Source of the DNA: an uncultured Pseudomonadales bacterium
Lineage (GTDB): Bacteria > Pseudomonadota > Gammaproteobacteria > Pseudomonadales > UBA7434
Direction: 5' to 3'
Assembly (NCBI GenBank): GCA_943788835.1
Contig: CALSRU010000005.1
Coordinates: 147,343-211,342 of the forward strand
Length of the DNA stretch: 64,000 nucleotides
This document shows positions 35,182-44,798 of the stretch, piece after piece. Under the pieces are notes generated by a model. It searched no databases and had not been told where the DNA came from. It was given only the letters and a program-made list of their open reading frames with translations. Positions within the stretch are counted from its first letter, which is position 1. Each line of letters opens with the position of its first letter. The translations under genes were made by a program, and so were the position numbers.

Positions 35182-35640
35182 ATGAAAGTGATTAAGCGGG
35201 AAGATATCGCGCAATACCAGAATGTTGAATTAGAAAGCAGCGAGTGGCACACCGTGACTCAAGAGCAAATTAATCAATTTGCCGACTGTACTCTCGATCA
35301 TCAATTTATTCATATTGATCCGGAGAAGGCTAGTCAAACGCCGTTTGGTGGCACGATCGCTCACGGATTTTTAACGTTATCAATGCTTTCTCATTTTTCT
35401 GAGCAATTTGCGTTGGTTATTGAAGGTACTTATATGGGCGTGAACTATGGCTTTGATTCTGTGCGTTTTATTGCGCCGGTAAAAGTAGGTAAGAGAATTC
35501 GTGCACACGCAAAGTCGCTCGAAATTGTTGAAAAGCGACCGGGTCAGTTCATGAGTAAGACTGAGGTTACGGTGGACATTGAAGGTGAAGAAAAGCCTGC
35601 GTTAAAAGCGGTTTGGATTGGCATGCAAATGGTAAATTAA
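35182..35640 (+). CDS. MaoC-like (R)-enoyl-CoA hydratase
   Basis: 152 residues, hot-dog fold. The hydratase-2 motif is complete: DCTLDHQFIHIDPEKASQTP with the catalytic Asp and His, followed by FGGTIAHGFLTLSML. It hydrates trans-2-enoyl-CoA to (R)-3-hydroxyacyl-CoA. In this block it could link beta-oxidation to polyester synthesis or handle branched chains. Ribosome site AGGAG lies nine bases before ATG. Confidence 0.9.
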   Translation: MKVIKREDIAQYQNVELESSEWHTVTQEQINQFADCTLDHQFIHIDPEKASQTPFGGTIAHGFLTLSMLSHFSEQFALVIEGTYMGVNYGFDSVRFIAPVKVGKRIRAHAKSLEIVEKRPGQFMSKTEVTVDIEGEEKPALKAVWIGMQMVN

Positions 35641-35726
35641 ATGCTCAAATATATTGCTGTAAGGCATGTTTCATGCGTACGCAGTAACCCTTTTTTGGTC
35701 AATGGATAGAATAGTTAGAGGTTGTT

Positions 35727-36704
35727 ATGAAGGCTTTAGTTTGTAATGAATTTGGACCTGCGGACCGCTTAGTTATTGAAGAGCGAGAGACACCTACGCC
35801 GGGAAAAGGCGAGCTGCTGATTGATATTAAAGCGGCGGGGTTAAACTTTCCCGATGTGTTAACTGTGCAGGGTAAATACCAAATTACGCCTGACTTACCG
35901 TTTGTGCCAGGCGTTGAATCGGCTGGCATCGTGGCTGCAGTAGGCGAGGGTGTTACCCGGTTTAAGGTAGGTGATCGTGTGATCTCTACGATTGCGATTG
36001 GGGCATTCGCCACGGCCTGTATCGCCCCTGAAGGCGTGGTGATGCCTATGGCGTCTAATATGACTTTCGAGCAGGCGGCGGGATTTTGTATTACCTACGC
36101 TACTTCTTATTATGCCTTTAAACAGCGGGCTCAATTAAAGGTTGGCGAAACGGTTTTAGTGTTGGGTGCAGCAGGCGGCGTGGGTATTACTGCTATTCAA
36201 ATTGCTAAACATATGGGAGCAACGGTGATTGCTGCGGCTAGCACTGAGGAGAAACTCGATTTTGCCTGTGCCGCGGGCGCGGATATGCGCATTAACTACA
36301 GCACTGAAAATCTCAAAGACAAAATTAAAGAATTAACCGGTGGTAAAGGCGCTGATGTCATTTATGATCCCGTAGGTGGCGACTACAGTGAACAGGCTTA
36401 TCGTTCTATTGCATGGTACGGTCGTTATTTGGTGATTGGTTTTGCGGCCGGCCCCATACCCAAAATTCCTTTGAACTTGCCGCTGCTAAAAGGCGGCGAT
36501 ATTCTCGGTGTTTTTTGGGGAGGCTGGGCTGCGCGCGATCCTGCGGGATCACAGCAGAATTTTGTTGAATTGTTGCAATTGGTCGAGGCTGGAAGTTTAG
36601 TGCCGATTACTACTGAGGTTTATGATTTTGAGGATTACGCTAACGCTTTTTCCTGTTTGACCGAGCGTCGTGCACGCGGCAAGGTCATCTTGCGTATGCA
36701 GTAA
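35727..36704 (+). CDS. Quinone oxidoreductase-like MDR protein
   Basis: 325 residues, zinc-free medium-chain reductase of the NADPH:quinone oxidoreductase group. N-terminal FGPADRLVIEERETPTPGKGE and LNFPDVLTVQGKYQ, then the cofactor loop VLVLGAAGGVGITAIQIAKHMGA, are diagnostic. In lipid clusters such enzymes may act as enoyl reductases. It is followed closely by a thioesterase gene. Confidence 0.9.
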   Translation: MKALVCNEFGPADRLVIEERETPTPGKGELLIDIKAAGLNFPDVLTVQGKYQITPDLPFVPGVESAGIVAAVGEGVTRFKVGDRVISTIAIGAFATACIAPEGVVMPMASNMTFEQAAGFCITYATSYYAFKQRAQLKVGETVLVLGAAGGVGITAIQIAKHMGATVIAAASTEEKLDFACAAGADMRINYSTENLKDKIKELTGGKGADVIYDPVGGDYSEQAYRSIAWYGRYLVIGFAAGPIPKIPLNLPLLKGGDILGVFWGGWAARDPAGSQQNFVELLQLVEAGSLVPITTEVYDFEDYANAFSCLTERRARGKVILRMQ

Positions 36705-36738
36705 AAGGTTTTTCGATGTATTGGATGGTAATAACTTC

Positions 36739-37185
36739 ATGAGTAAATCTTCGATGCTTGAGCGTGGTTCGCAGCGCAACGATTACGGTTATTTTGTGCC
36801 GCTCACCACGCGCTGGCACGATAACGACATTTATGGCCATGTTAATAACGTTGTCTATTACAGTTATTTTGATACCACGGCCAACAGCTTTTTGATTCAT
36901 GAGGGCGGTTTAGATATTCATATGAGCGATGTTATTGGCGTAGTGGTAAGTTCGCACTGCGATTTTTTTAGCTCAATTGCGTATCCCGATGAGTTAGAGG
37001 GTGGCTTGCGAGTCGGTAAGCTTGGCAATAGTTCGGTAACCTATGAGCTGGCTATTTTTAAGCGTGGTGAATCAAGCGCTGTGGCGGCCGGAAGCTTTAC
37101 GCATGTCTTCGTAGAGCGTGAAACGCAGCGCCCCAGGCCTATACCTGATCGTATTCGTGGTGCACTACAAAAATTAAAAGTGTAA
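36739..37185 (+). CDS. Acyl-CoA thioesterase, 4HBT family
   Basis: 148 residues. The hot-dog signature RWHDNDIYGHVNNVVYYSYFD carries the catalytic Asp and the GHVNN turn of 4-hydroxybenzoyl-CoA thioesterase relatives. It probably releases free acids from CoA esters. The frame is open upstream to 36670, overlapping the MDR gene, but that part has no family likeness; ATG 36739, 34 bases after the MDR stop, begins at the normal position. Confidence 0.88.
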   Translation: MSKSSMLERGSQRNDYGYFVPLTTRWHDNDIYGHVNNVVYYSYFDTTANSFLIHEGGLDIHMSDVIGVVVSSHCDFFSSIAYPDELEGGLRVGKLGNSSVTYELAIFKRGESSAVAAGSFTHVFVERETQRPRPIPDRIRGALQKLKV

Positions 37186-37435
37186 GCGTAAGAGGCGGCT
37201 CGCTAGTCGGCGCATCTTTAGCTTTAGCGCGAATTTGAAAATCAGTCCGCTGTGTTTGGCGATGCCGTTTGCGAAATGTGTGGGCCTTAATGGGATCTAG
37301 CATGGCAATTCTGCCACTAGCGCGCTTGTTTATGTCACTCAGGTGCCCCTTTTTTTTGGATACTAAATTTTATATCTCGTATGCGATGTTTAGGGTGGTG
37401 TCATGTCGATAATTCATCGAGTAGGGAGATAATGA

Positions 37436-38260
37436 ATGAAAGATTTTTCTGAGCGGGTTGCCGTTATTACGGGGGCGGCTTCGGGTATCGGTCAGCAGTT
37501 GGCGCTGCAGCTTGCCCAGCGAGGTGCCGTGTTAGCCCTAGCAGATAAAGATTATCGGGGTTTAAGTGAAACCTTGCGGCAGGTAGAAGCTGTCGGAGGG
37601 GTCGCCAGCTTATATGAGTTGGACGTGTCCGATGCGGCGGCATTTCAAGCATTTGCAGATGCAGTTGTTCGCAAGCATCACGCGATTCATCTCTTAATTA
37701 ATAATGCTGGCGTAACTTTGCTCGATTCTATTGAGGAACAAAGTCACGAAGATTTGGCGTGGCTGATGAATATTAATTTCTGGGCTGTGGTGTATGGTAC
37801 GAAAGCGTTTTTACCTTATTTAAAAAAAGCTGAGGAAGCTCATATTGTTAATATTTCTAGCATCTTTGGTATGATGGCGGTGCCCTTGCACAGCGCTTAT
37901 AACGCCTCAAAATTTGCCGTGCGGGGCTACACCGAGGCCCTTGCCATTGAAATGACCGGAACTAATGTGAGTGTTAGCTGTGTGCATCCCGGTGGTATTA
38001 AAACGAATATTGCACGCAATGCTCGTGTGTCGCATAAGGAATTAAGACATGCTAGAGAAAAAGTCTCATTGGGTTTTGATGATGCTGCAAAGACTACATC
38101 GGAACGCGCTGCCAAACTCATTATTCGAGGTGTTGAGCGACGTCAGCGAAGAGTTTTAATTGGGCTCGATGCTTGGTTGATCGATAAAATTGTACGAATT
38201 TTTCCGGCAGCCTATGCGCGCATATTTCGATTGCACAAGCTGTTTAAAAAAATTAAATAG
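37436..38260 (+). CDS. Short-chain dehydrogenase/reductase
   Basis: 274 residues, classical SDR. The NAD(P) loop is ITGAASGIGQQLA, NNAGVT sits at the core, and the catalytic pair is YNASKFA with Ser in NISSIF upstream. The C-terminus is longer than minimal SDRs and basic (LIGLDAWLIDKIVRIFPAAYARIFRLHKLFKKIK), suggesting peripheral membrane contact. Likely substrate: a hydroxyacyl or sterol/alcohol. It has its own 250-base upstream gap and a GGGAG ribosome site. Confidence 0.9.
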   Translation: MKDFSERVAVITGAASGIGQQLALQLAQRGAVLALADKDYRGLSETLRQVEAVGGVASLYELDVSDAAAFQAFADAVVRKHHAIHLLINNAGVTLLDSIEEQSHEDLAWLMNINFWAVVYGTKAFLPYLKKAEEAHIVNISSIFGMMAVPLHSAYNASKFAVRGYTEALAIEMTGTNVSVSCVHPGGIKTNIARNARVSHKELRHAREKVSLGFDDAAKTTSERAAKLIIRGVERRQRRVLIGLDAWLIDKIVRIFPAAYARIFRLHKLFKKIK

Positions 38261-38365
38261 TATTTCTGTATGCTGGATGTTGGCGACTTTTTTTAATTAT
38301 AGGCGGTTTTTATAACCGGCCACTCTATAATCATCTACTTCAAGAATAAGATTCTTTTAAAATAT

Positions 38366-39121
38366 ATGAAAGCTATCGTAAGGATTTTTGTTTTGGTATC
38401 TTTATCTTTTTCAAGTGCTGCTCAAGATAACTGGCCCAAGAACGGTCAAGTTGCCGTCAGTCTTTCTTATGATGATGCGTTAAATTCACAGCTGGACAAT
38501 GCTGTGCCACAACTCAATGAATACCAATTCAAGGGTTCATTTTACCTAACTTTATCTTCGCCTGTAGTTCCTCAGCGACTTAGTGAATGGCGGGCCGCTG
38601 CTGAACAGGGGCACGAATTAGGCAACCACACAATTAGTCATGCTTGCCGTGCGGATATGCCCGATCGTGACTGGGTTGCATCGCAAAATGATTTAGCTAA
38701 ACGCAGTGTTGCGCAAATGGTTGATGAGGTGAAATTGGCCAATGATTATCTTTATGCTATTGATGGAAAAAAAAGCCGCACAATGACGTTGCCCTGCGGT
38801 GAGTCACAGGCAAAAGACGGTGATTATTTGCCGCAAGTAAAAGAGCAGTTTGTTGCTATCAAAGGCTTCGAAGCAGTTTCACTTAATTCAATAATTCATG
38901 TGCCGGCTGAACGATCCGGCGCTGAGCTGATTGCGTATTTGCTTGCGGCAAAAGATCAACAAAGAAGGTTGGTCAATATTATTTTTCATGGTGTGGGCGG
39001 CGATTATTTAACAATTTCTAACGAGGCTCACAAAGAACTATTAAGTTTTTTAGATCAGCACCGTAATGATTATTGGGTGGATAGCTATATCAATATCATG
39101 CAGCAGTTTTCTAACCATTAG
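38366..39121 (+). CDS. Polysaccharide deacetylase (NodB-fold) family, exported
   Basis: 251 residues with a signal peptide ending SSAAQD around residue 20. The NodB motifs are visible: SLSYDDAL (the TFDDG position; the second Asp is the metal ligand) and GNHTISHACRAD (HxxxH metal site). Such enzymes remove N- or O-acetyl groups from surface or environmental polysaccharides. The first motif is SYDDA instead of TFDDG, as in some peptidoglycan/xylan esterase-like relatives. The substrate is unknown. Confidence 0.85.
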   Translation: MKAIVRIFVLVSLSFSSAAQDNWPKNGQVAVSLSYDDALNSQLDNAVPQLNEYQFKGSFYLTLSSPVVPQRLSEWRAAAEQGHELGNHTISHACRADMPDRDWVASQNDLAKRSVAQMVDEVKLANDYLYAIDGKKSRTMTLPCGESQAKDGDYLPQVKEQFVAIKGFEAVSLNSIIHVPAERSGAELIAYLLAAKDQQRRLVNIIFHGVGGDYLTISNEAHKELLSFLDQHRNDYWVDSYINIMQQFSNH

Positions 39122-39220
39122 CTGATTGGCAGTGTTAGGTTGGTTACAAATTCGGAAATTGTTAAAGCCCTTTTTTCTGGATATGCGCATTGCGGCTCAA
39201 TGTATTGTTTTATAAGTTGC

Positions 39221-40213
39221 TTAAGTACTTATTAAGAAACGTTTTTTTATTGAAGCTAAATGTCGCGCAAAAGCGCGGCTGTCTTCCCAGCTAACAACGC
39301 TGGGCTGTAATTGTCCGGCCAGTAACTCGCGGCTGACTTGCTCAATTTGATAGTTAAAACCCTGATGTTCTCGCACTTCTCTAAAGCAATCGATACGCTC
39401 GTTACCCTCATAAAGCTGGACTTCTCGAGCAGCCCAGTAATCAGCAATGGTTAGCGTGGCCCGGTCGCCGATTAATGTGAGGTAGTTGTTGAGCTTGCAG
39501 CGAAATGATGTGGCCATTTGCGCAGTTGCATTATTATCTTCACCATAGGTATTCAAAATCACTACGTCATCTTCTACAGCATTGTCAGCTTGATGGTGCC
39601 AGACGGTTTGTGTATTGGGATCTTGCTGCAAAAAAAGCCATGCCATGGCTATAGGGTAAATCCCCATTTCTAGTAGGCAGCCTCCAGCCAGGCGATTGTC
39701 GTATTCGCGCAAGTCAGGGCTGTAGGGGAGGGCAAAGCCAAAATCGGCTTTGACATGGCAAAGCTTACCGATCCGTCCTGCATTTACCCATTCTTGAGCT
39801 CTCTTTATTATCGGTAAAAAGTAAGTCCACATGCCTTCCATAAAGTAGCGCGACTCTTGCTGAGCAACAGCAAGTACCTCTTCTAATTCGTCTGGCGTTA
39901 CCGTGGCAGGTTTTTCACAAAGCACATGTTTGCCCGCACGAAGGGCCGCAATGGCTTGTTCCTTGTGATGGCTGTGTGGCGTGGCAATGTAAACGGCGTC
40001 AACATTGGGATCCGCAAACAGCTCAGCGTAATCGCCATAGGCCTTGTTAATTGAAAACAACTCAGAAAAAGACTGTGCTGATTCAAGTTGGCGTGATGCC
40101 ACTGCATAAAGCTGGGCGCTTTTTGCCTGTTTAATATCGGTGGCAAATGTTTTGGCGATACGCCCTGCACCAACAATCCCCCATCGAATAATAGGGCTGA
40201 GTGGCTCATTCAT
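39221..40213 (-). CDS. Gfo/Idh/MocA family oxidoreductase
   Basis: 330 residues. N-terminal Rossmann loop WGIVGAGRIAKTFATDIK, the conserved VDAVYIATPHSHHKEQAIAAL and the catalytic-region CEKPATV mark the family, closest in style to trans-1,2-dihydrodiol dehydrogenase / glucose-fructose oxidoreductase-like members. A sugar or cyclitol substrate is likely. It overlaps the upstream PhyH gene by 4 bases on the same strand (ATGA-type), so the two are translationally coupled. Confidence 0.92.
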   Translation of the reverse strand: MNEPLSPIIRWGIVGAGRIAKTFATDIKQAKSAQLYAVASRQLESAQSFSELFSINKAYGDYAELFADPNVDAVYIATPHSHHKEQAIAALRAGKHVLCEKPATVTPDELEEVLAVAQQESRYFMEGMWTYFLPIIKRAQEWVNAGRIGKLCHVKADFGFALPYSPDLREYDNRLAGGCLLEMGIYPIAMAWLFLQQDPNTQTVWHHQADNAVEDDVVILNTYGEDNNATAQMATSFRCKLNNYLTLIGDRATLTIADYWAAREVQLYEGNERIDCFREVREHQGFNYQIEQVSRELLAGQLQPSVVSWEDSRAFARHLASIKKRFLIST

Positions 40214-40920
40214 ACCGTGCGATCTTCAATGACTTGATTCGAGGAAAAGGCGTACCGCATATTTCTATACACACAAGTGTCAGTGATATCGTCAGGCGTG
40301 TTGGCAGGGCGGCAGCGATAGTTTGTTGAAACCCGATGCAGATGATTGACCGGTAAAACACGATGCCACAGATGCCCATGAATCAGAACAAGAGCACCTT
40401 TTTTTGGAGTCAATACAACCTGCTCGGCAAAATCTTCATTGATGTCGCCAATACTAATTGCGCCACCTAGGTGTGTGCCGGGCATGACTAGGATTTGTCC
40501 TCCGGTGTTGTGATCAATATCCATGGTGTAAACCAAGCGATTTAAATTGAATTGAGATTTATCTTCTGGTGGGCAGTCTTGATGCCAGGCCTGCCCGTTG
40601 GAGCCTTTCTTGCTAAACATGACCATGCTGTAGAGGCTGCTCCAGCCATGGCCTAAAATCGCTTCGGTGAGCTCAATTAAACGCTGATCTTGCTCAGCAA
40701 TGTCAAACTCTTGTAAGCCGTCTAACTGCGGAAACCAAGGTATGACATCGGTGTTTGATTTTTGAAGAAATTCTTTGTTGTGAGAGAAATCCGGGTCGTC
40801 GCCAAAGTGCATTAAGATACGTTGCTGATATTTATCCATCAGCTGAGCATCAAAAAAGTCATCTATCGAGAGATAGCCGTTGTGCCAGAATTCTTGAGCT
40901 TTCTTGTCAATATTGAGCAT
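40210..40920 (-). CDS. Phytanoyl-CoA dioxygenase (PhyH) family protein
   Basis: 236 residues, an Fe(II)/2-oxoglutarate-dependent oxygenase by motif. The iron site is WHQDCPPED (HxD) with the distal His in HGHLWHRV, and RCRPANTP is where a 2-oxoglutarate-binding Arg would sit. The family hydroxylates varied small molecules, so phytanoyl-CoA need not be the substrate. It is coupled to a Gfo/Idh/MocA gene, suggesting they act on the same compound. Confidence 0.88.
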   Translation of the reverse strand: MLNIDKKAQEFWHNGYLSIDDFFDAQLMDKYQQRILMHFGDDPDFSHNKEFLQKSNTDVIPWFPQLDGLQEFDIAEQDQRLIELTEAILGHGWSSLYSMVMFSKKGSNGQAWHQDCPPEDKSQFNLNRLVYTMDIDHNTGGQILVMPGTHLGGAISIGDINEDFAEQVVLTPKKGALVLIHGHLWHRVLPVNHLHRVSTNYRCRPANTPDDITDTCVYRNMRYAFSSNQVIEDRTV

Positions 40921-41290
40921 ACCTCTATATTAGCATCATTGATTTTTTTCTTTATGCGTAATCGATGATTGTTACTATCTATCTGGCTAAGTCGTATTGA
41001 AGAAGGGCTCGATGATGCTAGATTTGACTGATTAAGACTGCTTAGCTACCAAAAAAAAATCAAAGTTATGATGCTTTGGCGGCCTATCACGATGGATGAC
41101 AGACGCAACTAATGAACATCATAGAGTGCGCCGCTTTTTTTGCCGTATAAGTAAGGCAGCAAGGATAGGCAGCCTTAATTTGCGGTTGGACCGATCGCCT
41201 AGAAACGGTCGATTTGATCCAGATTTGGCCTTGTCAGTGGGTTGCATTCAGCCCCGCTGCAAGTATGACGCTGGCTTCTACCCAAGAGAC
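40921..41290. other. Intergenic region, no gene seen
   Basis: Lies between the PhyH gene and the end of the alcohol dehydrogenase gene, both on the minus strand. A plus-strand frame at 41096-41374 overlaps the dehydrogenase and looks like chance. The region should carry the PhyH promoter. Confidence 0.4.
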
Positions 41291-42469
41291 TTAATCAGCA
41301 AGGCACAGCTTTTCGTACAGCTCAGCAATTTCCGTTGCGCTGGGTATACGAGGGTTATTGGCGGGCGAGCCTGATGCGAGAGCTTGCTCAGCCATTGTGT
41401 GGCGTAATGCTAAAAAACTTTGTAAATCAATGCCAAATGCTCTCGGCGAAGGAACCTTTAAATCTCTATTTAACGATTTGAGTTCGGTCAGTAGACGCTG
41501 GTTGGCCATGGCGTCGTTGTGCTCCTCGTTGGCCACGCCCATTGCTCTTGCACACTGGGCAAAGCGTGACGGTGCCCCAGGCAGCGAAAATTCGGTTACT
41601 AGCGGCAGCAGCATAGCGTTGCTTAAACCATGCGGAACATGAAAGTGTGCGCCAATGGGCCGACTCATGCCGTGCACTAATGCAACCGATGCATTAGAGA
41701 AAGCTATGCCGCCCAAATGCGCGCCGAGCAGCATGGCTGCGCGAGCTTCACGGTCGTTAGGGCAATTGAAGGCTTGTCGAAGATTCGGCGCGATAAGCCG
41801 AATGGCCGCAAGCGCTTGGCTGTCGCTGTAAGAATTGGCTTTTTTACTGACGTAAGCTTCGATGGCGTGAGTCAGTGCGTCAATGCCAGTATCGGCAGTG
41901 ACGCGAGGCGGTGCTGAGAGCGTCAGTTCGTAATCGAGAATAGCGGCGACGGGCATAAAACCTAGTCCCATGCATAATAACTTTTCATCACTGCTCTGCT
42001 CGCAGCTTGCATCGGTAATGACAGTGAAGCGAGTGGCTTCGGAGCCTGTGCCGGCGGTAGTGGGTATGGCAATGACGGGTAAGCCGGGTTCATCAACGAT
42101 ACGCGGCACACAATAATCACGCATTATCCCGCCGTAGCGAGCTAATATTGCTATAGCTTTAGCGCTATCAATGGCGCTACCACCGCCCAAGGCAATAAGG
42201 CAATCGTAGCCCCCTGTCTGAACCTGAGTGACGGCCGGTAAAATAGATGCTTCGGTGGGTTCTGCTTCGGTGTCGGTGAACACACCACAGCGAATCTGTC
42301 GTTTGGCAAGAATAGCTTGCAGTTGCTCAACATAACCCAGCTGCATCATCATCGAGTCACTAATAATGCAGGGCGTCACACACTCAAACTGTTCCAGTAC
42401 ATCGGCCAGCCGTGCTATGGCGCCGGCGCCGGTTTCAATGCAGCGCGGCAGTGTGATGGTATGTGTCAT
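41291..42469 (-). CDS. Iron-containing alcohol dehydrogenase
   Basis: 392 residues. NAD loop GGGSAIDSAKAIAIL, substrate-side TAGTGSEATRF and the metal segment HAIEAYVSKKANSYSD followed by LVHGMSRPIGAHFHVPHGLSNAMLLP, whose histidines with an upstream Asp bind Fe. The family oxidises primary alcohols or lactaldehyde/1,3-propanediol-type substrates in the cytoplasm. In this hydrocarbon context a fatty-alcohol role is possible but not shown. Confidence 0.93.
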   Translation of the reverse strand: MTHTITLPRCIETGAGAIARLADVLEQFECVTPCIISDSMMMQLGYVEQLQAILAKRQIRCGVFTDTEAEPTEASILPAVTQVQTGGYDCLIALGGGSAIDSAKAIAILARYGGIMRDYCVPRIVDEPGLPVIAIPTTAGTGSEATRFTVITDASCEQSSDEKLLCMGLGFMPVAAILDYELTLSAPPRVTADTGIDALTHAIEAYVSKKANSYSDSQALAAIRLIAPNLRQAFNCPNDREARAAMLLGAHLGGIAFSNASVALVHGMSRPIGAHFHVPHGLSNAMLLPLVTEFSLPGAPSRFAQCARAMGVANEEHNDAMANQRLLTELKSLNRDLKVPSPRAFGIDLQSFLALRHTMAEQALASGSPANNPRIPSATEIAELYEKLCLAD

Positions 42470-42668
42470 ATCAATCGCATCCTATAAATCCCTACAGATG
42501 GCCAAGAGCAGCGTTGGGTTCTATCAATCTTACCAAGCCTAGCGCTTTTTCACCGTATGTGGTGTAAATTAGTTAGGTTGTTGGCTGCCAATGCTAAGGC
42601 AATAAAAAGAACGCCAACTTTCATAGCGAGTTTAATCAAGGGCCTCAGATTCAGCGTTTAACCATTGT

Positions 42669-44108
42669 CTAATGGTTAGTATTTTGCGCGTCGCTGGCTT
42701 CTTTTAACTCTCGCTTTTTAATGGCCTTCGAAATATCTCCATGGCGTTTTGAAGTGAGTAAATAGCGTTGAGAAATTATTATTGTTGAAAGAAAAAGAAT
42801 CAGGCTGATAGGCCCCGCTACTATGGCCAAGCTATTTATTGCCTGCTGAGGTACATTTTCTGGTGAGGCCGTTTGGGGGAATTCAATGATGTCTAATGCG
42901 ATGCCAGCAAAAAAACTTCCTAGCCCATAGCTCGCTTTAGTGGCCAGAGAGCGAGCGGAAAAAAACAAGCCTTCATCTTTGTGCCCAGTGATAAGGTAAT
43001 GTTCGTCTACTACATCTGACAGCATTGAGTCGAGCAAAATGATATAGGCAATAAAGAAGGCTTGCGAAATACCGTTCGTTATAAAAATAAATATCAATCG
43101 TTCATTTAAACTCATTTCAGACAATAGGCCTAAAAGGTATAAAATTGACGGGCTGACTGCAATAGTTGCCCCCACCCCAACACATAGAGCCAAGGCATTT
43201 TTTTTGTCGAATCGTCGTGATAATTTTTGTGCTGTTATCGACGCCAGGCTAATGCCAATAATAAGCGAGAGAGACACCATAGCAAGATTTGCGGGCTCAA
43301 AGCCGAACACGTAGGTAGCCAAATAAATAAGCAAGGTTTGCACAAGTCCAGCTAGCGTATTAAAGGCAAGGCTGGTTGAAAAAATGATGCGAAATGATTG
43401 TTCTTTTAATAATTTAAAAACCGCTATGAAGCCGAGCATGGGGTGTTCCTTATGCCGCAGCTTAGGTGTATGCAGCAGAGGTATTTGACTGCGGGTGGCA
43501 TAAGTAGAGTAGAGCATGGCTGCGGTGGCCATGGCTGCACAAAATCCAGCAAAGTAAGGATAGCTGGCAGCATTAAGCATGCCATTGCTATGCAGTTTGG
43601 TGGCTGGAAAAAACACAGCAAAGCCAATCACCGAGGTCAATAAAACTCCGGCATAGGTGAAGAAAACGCGAAACCCGATTAGTGAGGTTTTTTCATGATA
43701 GTTGGTTACCATCTCCGCGCCCAGTGATAGGTGCGGCACAAAAAATAAGGTCAGCATTATACGCACAGCTATTGCGAACGTTAGCATCCACGCAAATAGT
43801 GCATGGCTCTCAAGCCCAGCTGGAGGAGTGAACAAGGCAATGATGGCAAAACCAAAAGATAGGGCGCCGGCGAGCATAAAAGGGTGGCGGCGACCCCAGC
43901 GCGATCGAAAATCATCTGACCAGCGCCCTACCATGGGGTCTGTAAACGCGTCCACCATCAGTGCGATAAGTGCGGCACCGCCGGCAAGACTGCCGCTCAG
44001 GCCGAGTACCTGATTATAATAAAAAAATAAGAAAGTGCTGAAGGAGGATTGCTTGATTCCATCCGATAATTGACCGACCCCGTAACCCAATTTTATGCTG
44101 AATTGCAT
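42669..44108 (-). CDS. GPH-type (MelB-like) MFS sugar/cation symporter family
   Basis: About 480 residues with twelve predicted membrane segments. The GPH signature between helices 2 and 3 is clear: DAFTDPMVGRWSDDFRSRWGRRHPFML. The family couples sodium or proton uptake to glycosides, but marine members of this type sit in many lipid- and steroid-related loci. I use ATG 44108 (MQFSIKLGYGVGQLSDG) because homologues begin there; the frame extends to a TTG at 44147 and neither start has a strong ribosome site. Confidence 0.88.
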   Translation of the reverse strand: MQFSIKLGYGVGQLSDGIKQSSFSTFLFFYYNQVLGLSGSLAGGAALIALMVDAFTDPMVGRWSDDFRSRWGRRHPFMLAGALSFGFAIIALFTPPAGLESHALFAWMLTFAIAVRIMLTLFFVPHLSLGAEMVTNYHEKTSLIGFRVFFTYAGVLLTSVIGFAVFFPATKLHSNGMLNAASYPYFAGFCAAMATAAMLYSTYATRSQIPLLHTPKLRHKEHPMLGFIAVFKLLKEQSFRIIFSTSLAFNTLAGLVQTLLIYLATYVFGFEPANLAMVSLSLIIGISLASITAQKLSRRFDKKNALALCVGVGATIAVSPSILYLLGLLSEMSLNERLIFIFITNGISQAFFIAYIILLDSMLSDVVDEHYLITGHKDEGLFFSARSLATKASYGLGSFFAGIALDIIEFPQTASPENVPQQAINSLAIVAGPISLILFLSTIIISQRYLLTSKRHGDISKAIKKRELKEASDAQNTNH

Positions 44109-44147
44109 GAGTTTAACCCATTGCTTGCGCCCATTATGATTGAGCAA

Positions 44148-44447
44148 AATTAATCGAATGATATTCTTTACGATGAGCGAGTATTGCAGGGCATTGTGTG
44201 CAATTAAAAGATAGAGTTATTGTGCTTTTTTCGTCCGCTAAAAACGATTCGCAAAAACCTGAAGCTTAACAAAATATTGGGCCTTAGGCGCCTCACTTGG
44301 ATGGCTGCCAGCTACTCGGTGAAAAGTAGGGATCAGATTTTAGATGCGGAAGGCCTAGCGAATGTGTTTACAATCGTCGCAGTTTCGCTTACGTTTTGCA
44401 GCTACCTTGCGATTAATTAATGTTTGTATAGCGGTGTTCTGATTATT
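44148..44447. other. Intergenic region before a decayed acyl-CoA dehydrogenase
   Basis: May contain the promoter of the transporter. Upstream parts of the acyl-CoA dehydrogenase pseudogene cannot be recognised here. Confidence 0.35.
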
Positions 44448-44745
44448 ATGAAATAGCGAATCAATGTCACACAGGCCTTTGTTCACTCTTACTGCTATTG
44501 CATGGAGATGGGCGTGCCCAGCCTAGCTGAAAGCGCACTGGAAATAGTTCAGAGTCGTCAAACCATGGAATATGGTGCCCGCGAAGCTATGCAAATTTTG
44601 GGCGGTGGCTTAAATGGGCTGTCATAAAGTCAAGCGTAGCTATTTTGAGTTGAGAGTTAATGCGTTTGGTGGCGGGTCGGAAGAGGCCATGAGAGATCTT
44701 GCCGCGCGTCAATATGAGCTGCAAAAGTCGTTTTTTTATCTGTAG
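44448..44745 (+). pseudogene. 3' fragment of an acyl-CoA dehydrogenase
   Basis: The frame reads MK-stop-RINVTQAF, then ESALEIVQSRQTMEYGAREA and MQILGGG to a TAA at 44625. It resumes one frame over: KVKRSYFELRVNAFGGGSEE, then AMRDLAARQYEL, ending at 44743-44745. It aligns with the C-terminus of the intact neighbour at 44799 (MKQRINATQAY, SSQTMEFCAREAMQILGG, EVRVNAIGGGSEEIMRDLAS). Two in-frame stops and one frameshift, with no N-terminal part, show a dead paralogue. Confidence 0.85.
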
Positions 44746-44798
44746 AGTAATATTTTTATTACTCCATTTTTTATTTTATGGTCTAACGGGAGAGTAGA

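Noticed and set aside
41096..41374. 92-codon plus-strand frame
   Set aside because: Overlaps the well-supported iron alcohol dehydrogenase gene on the other strand.
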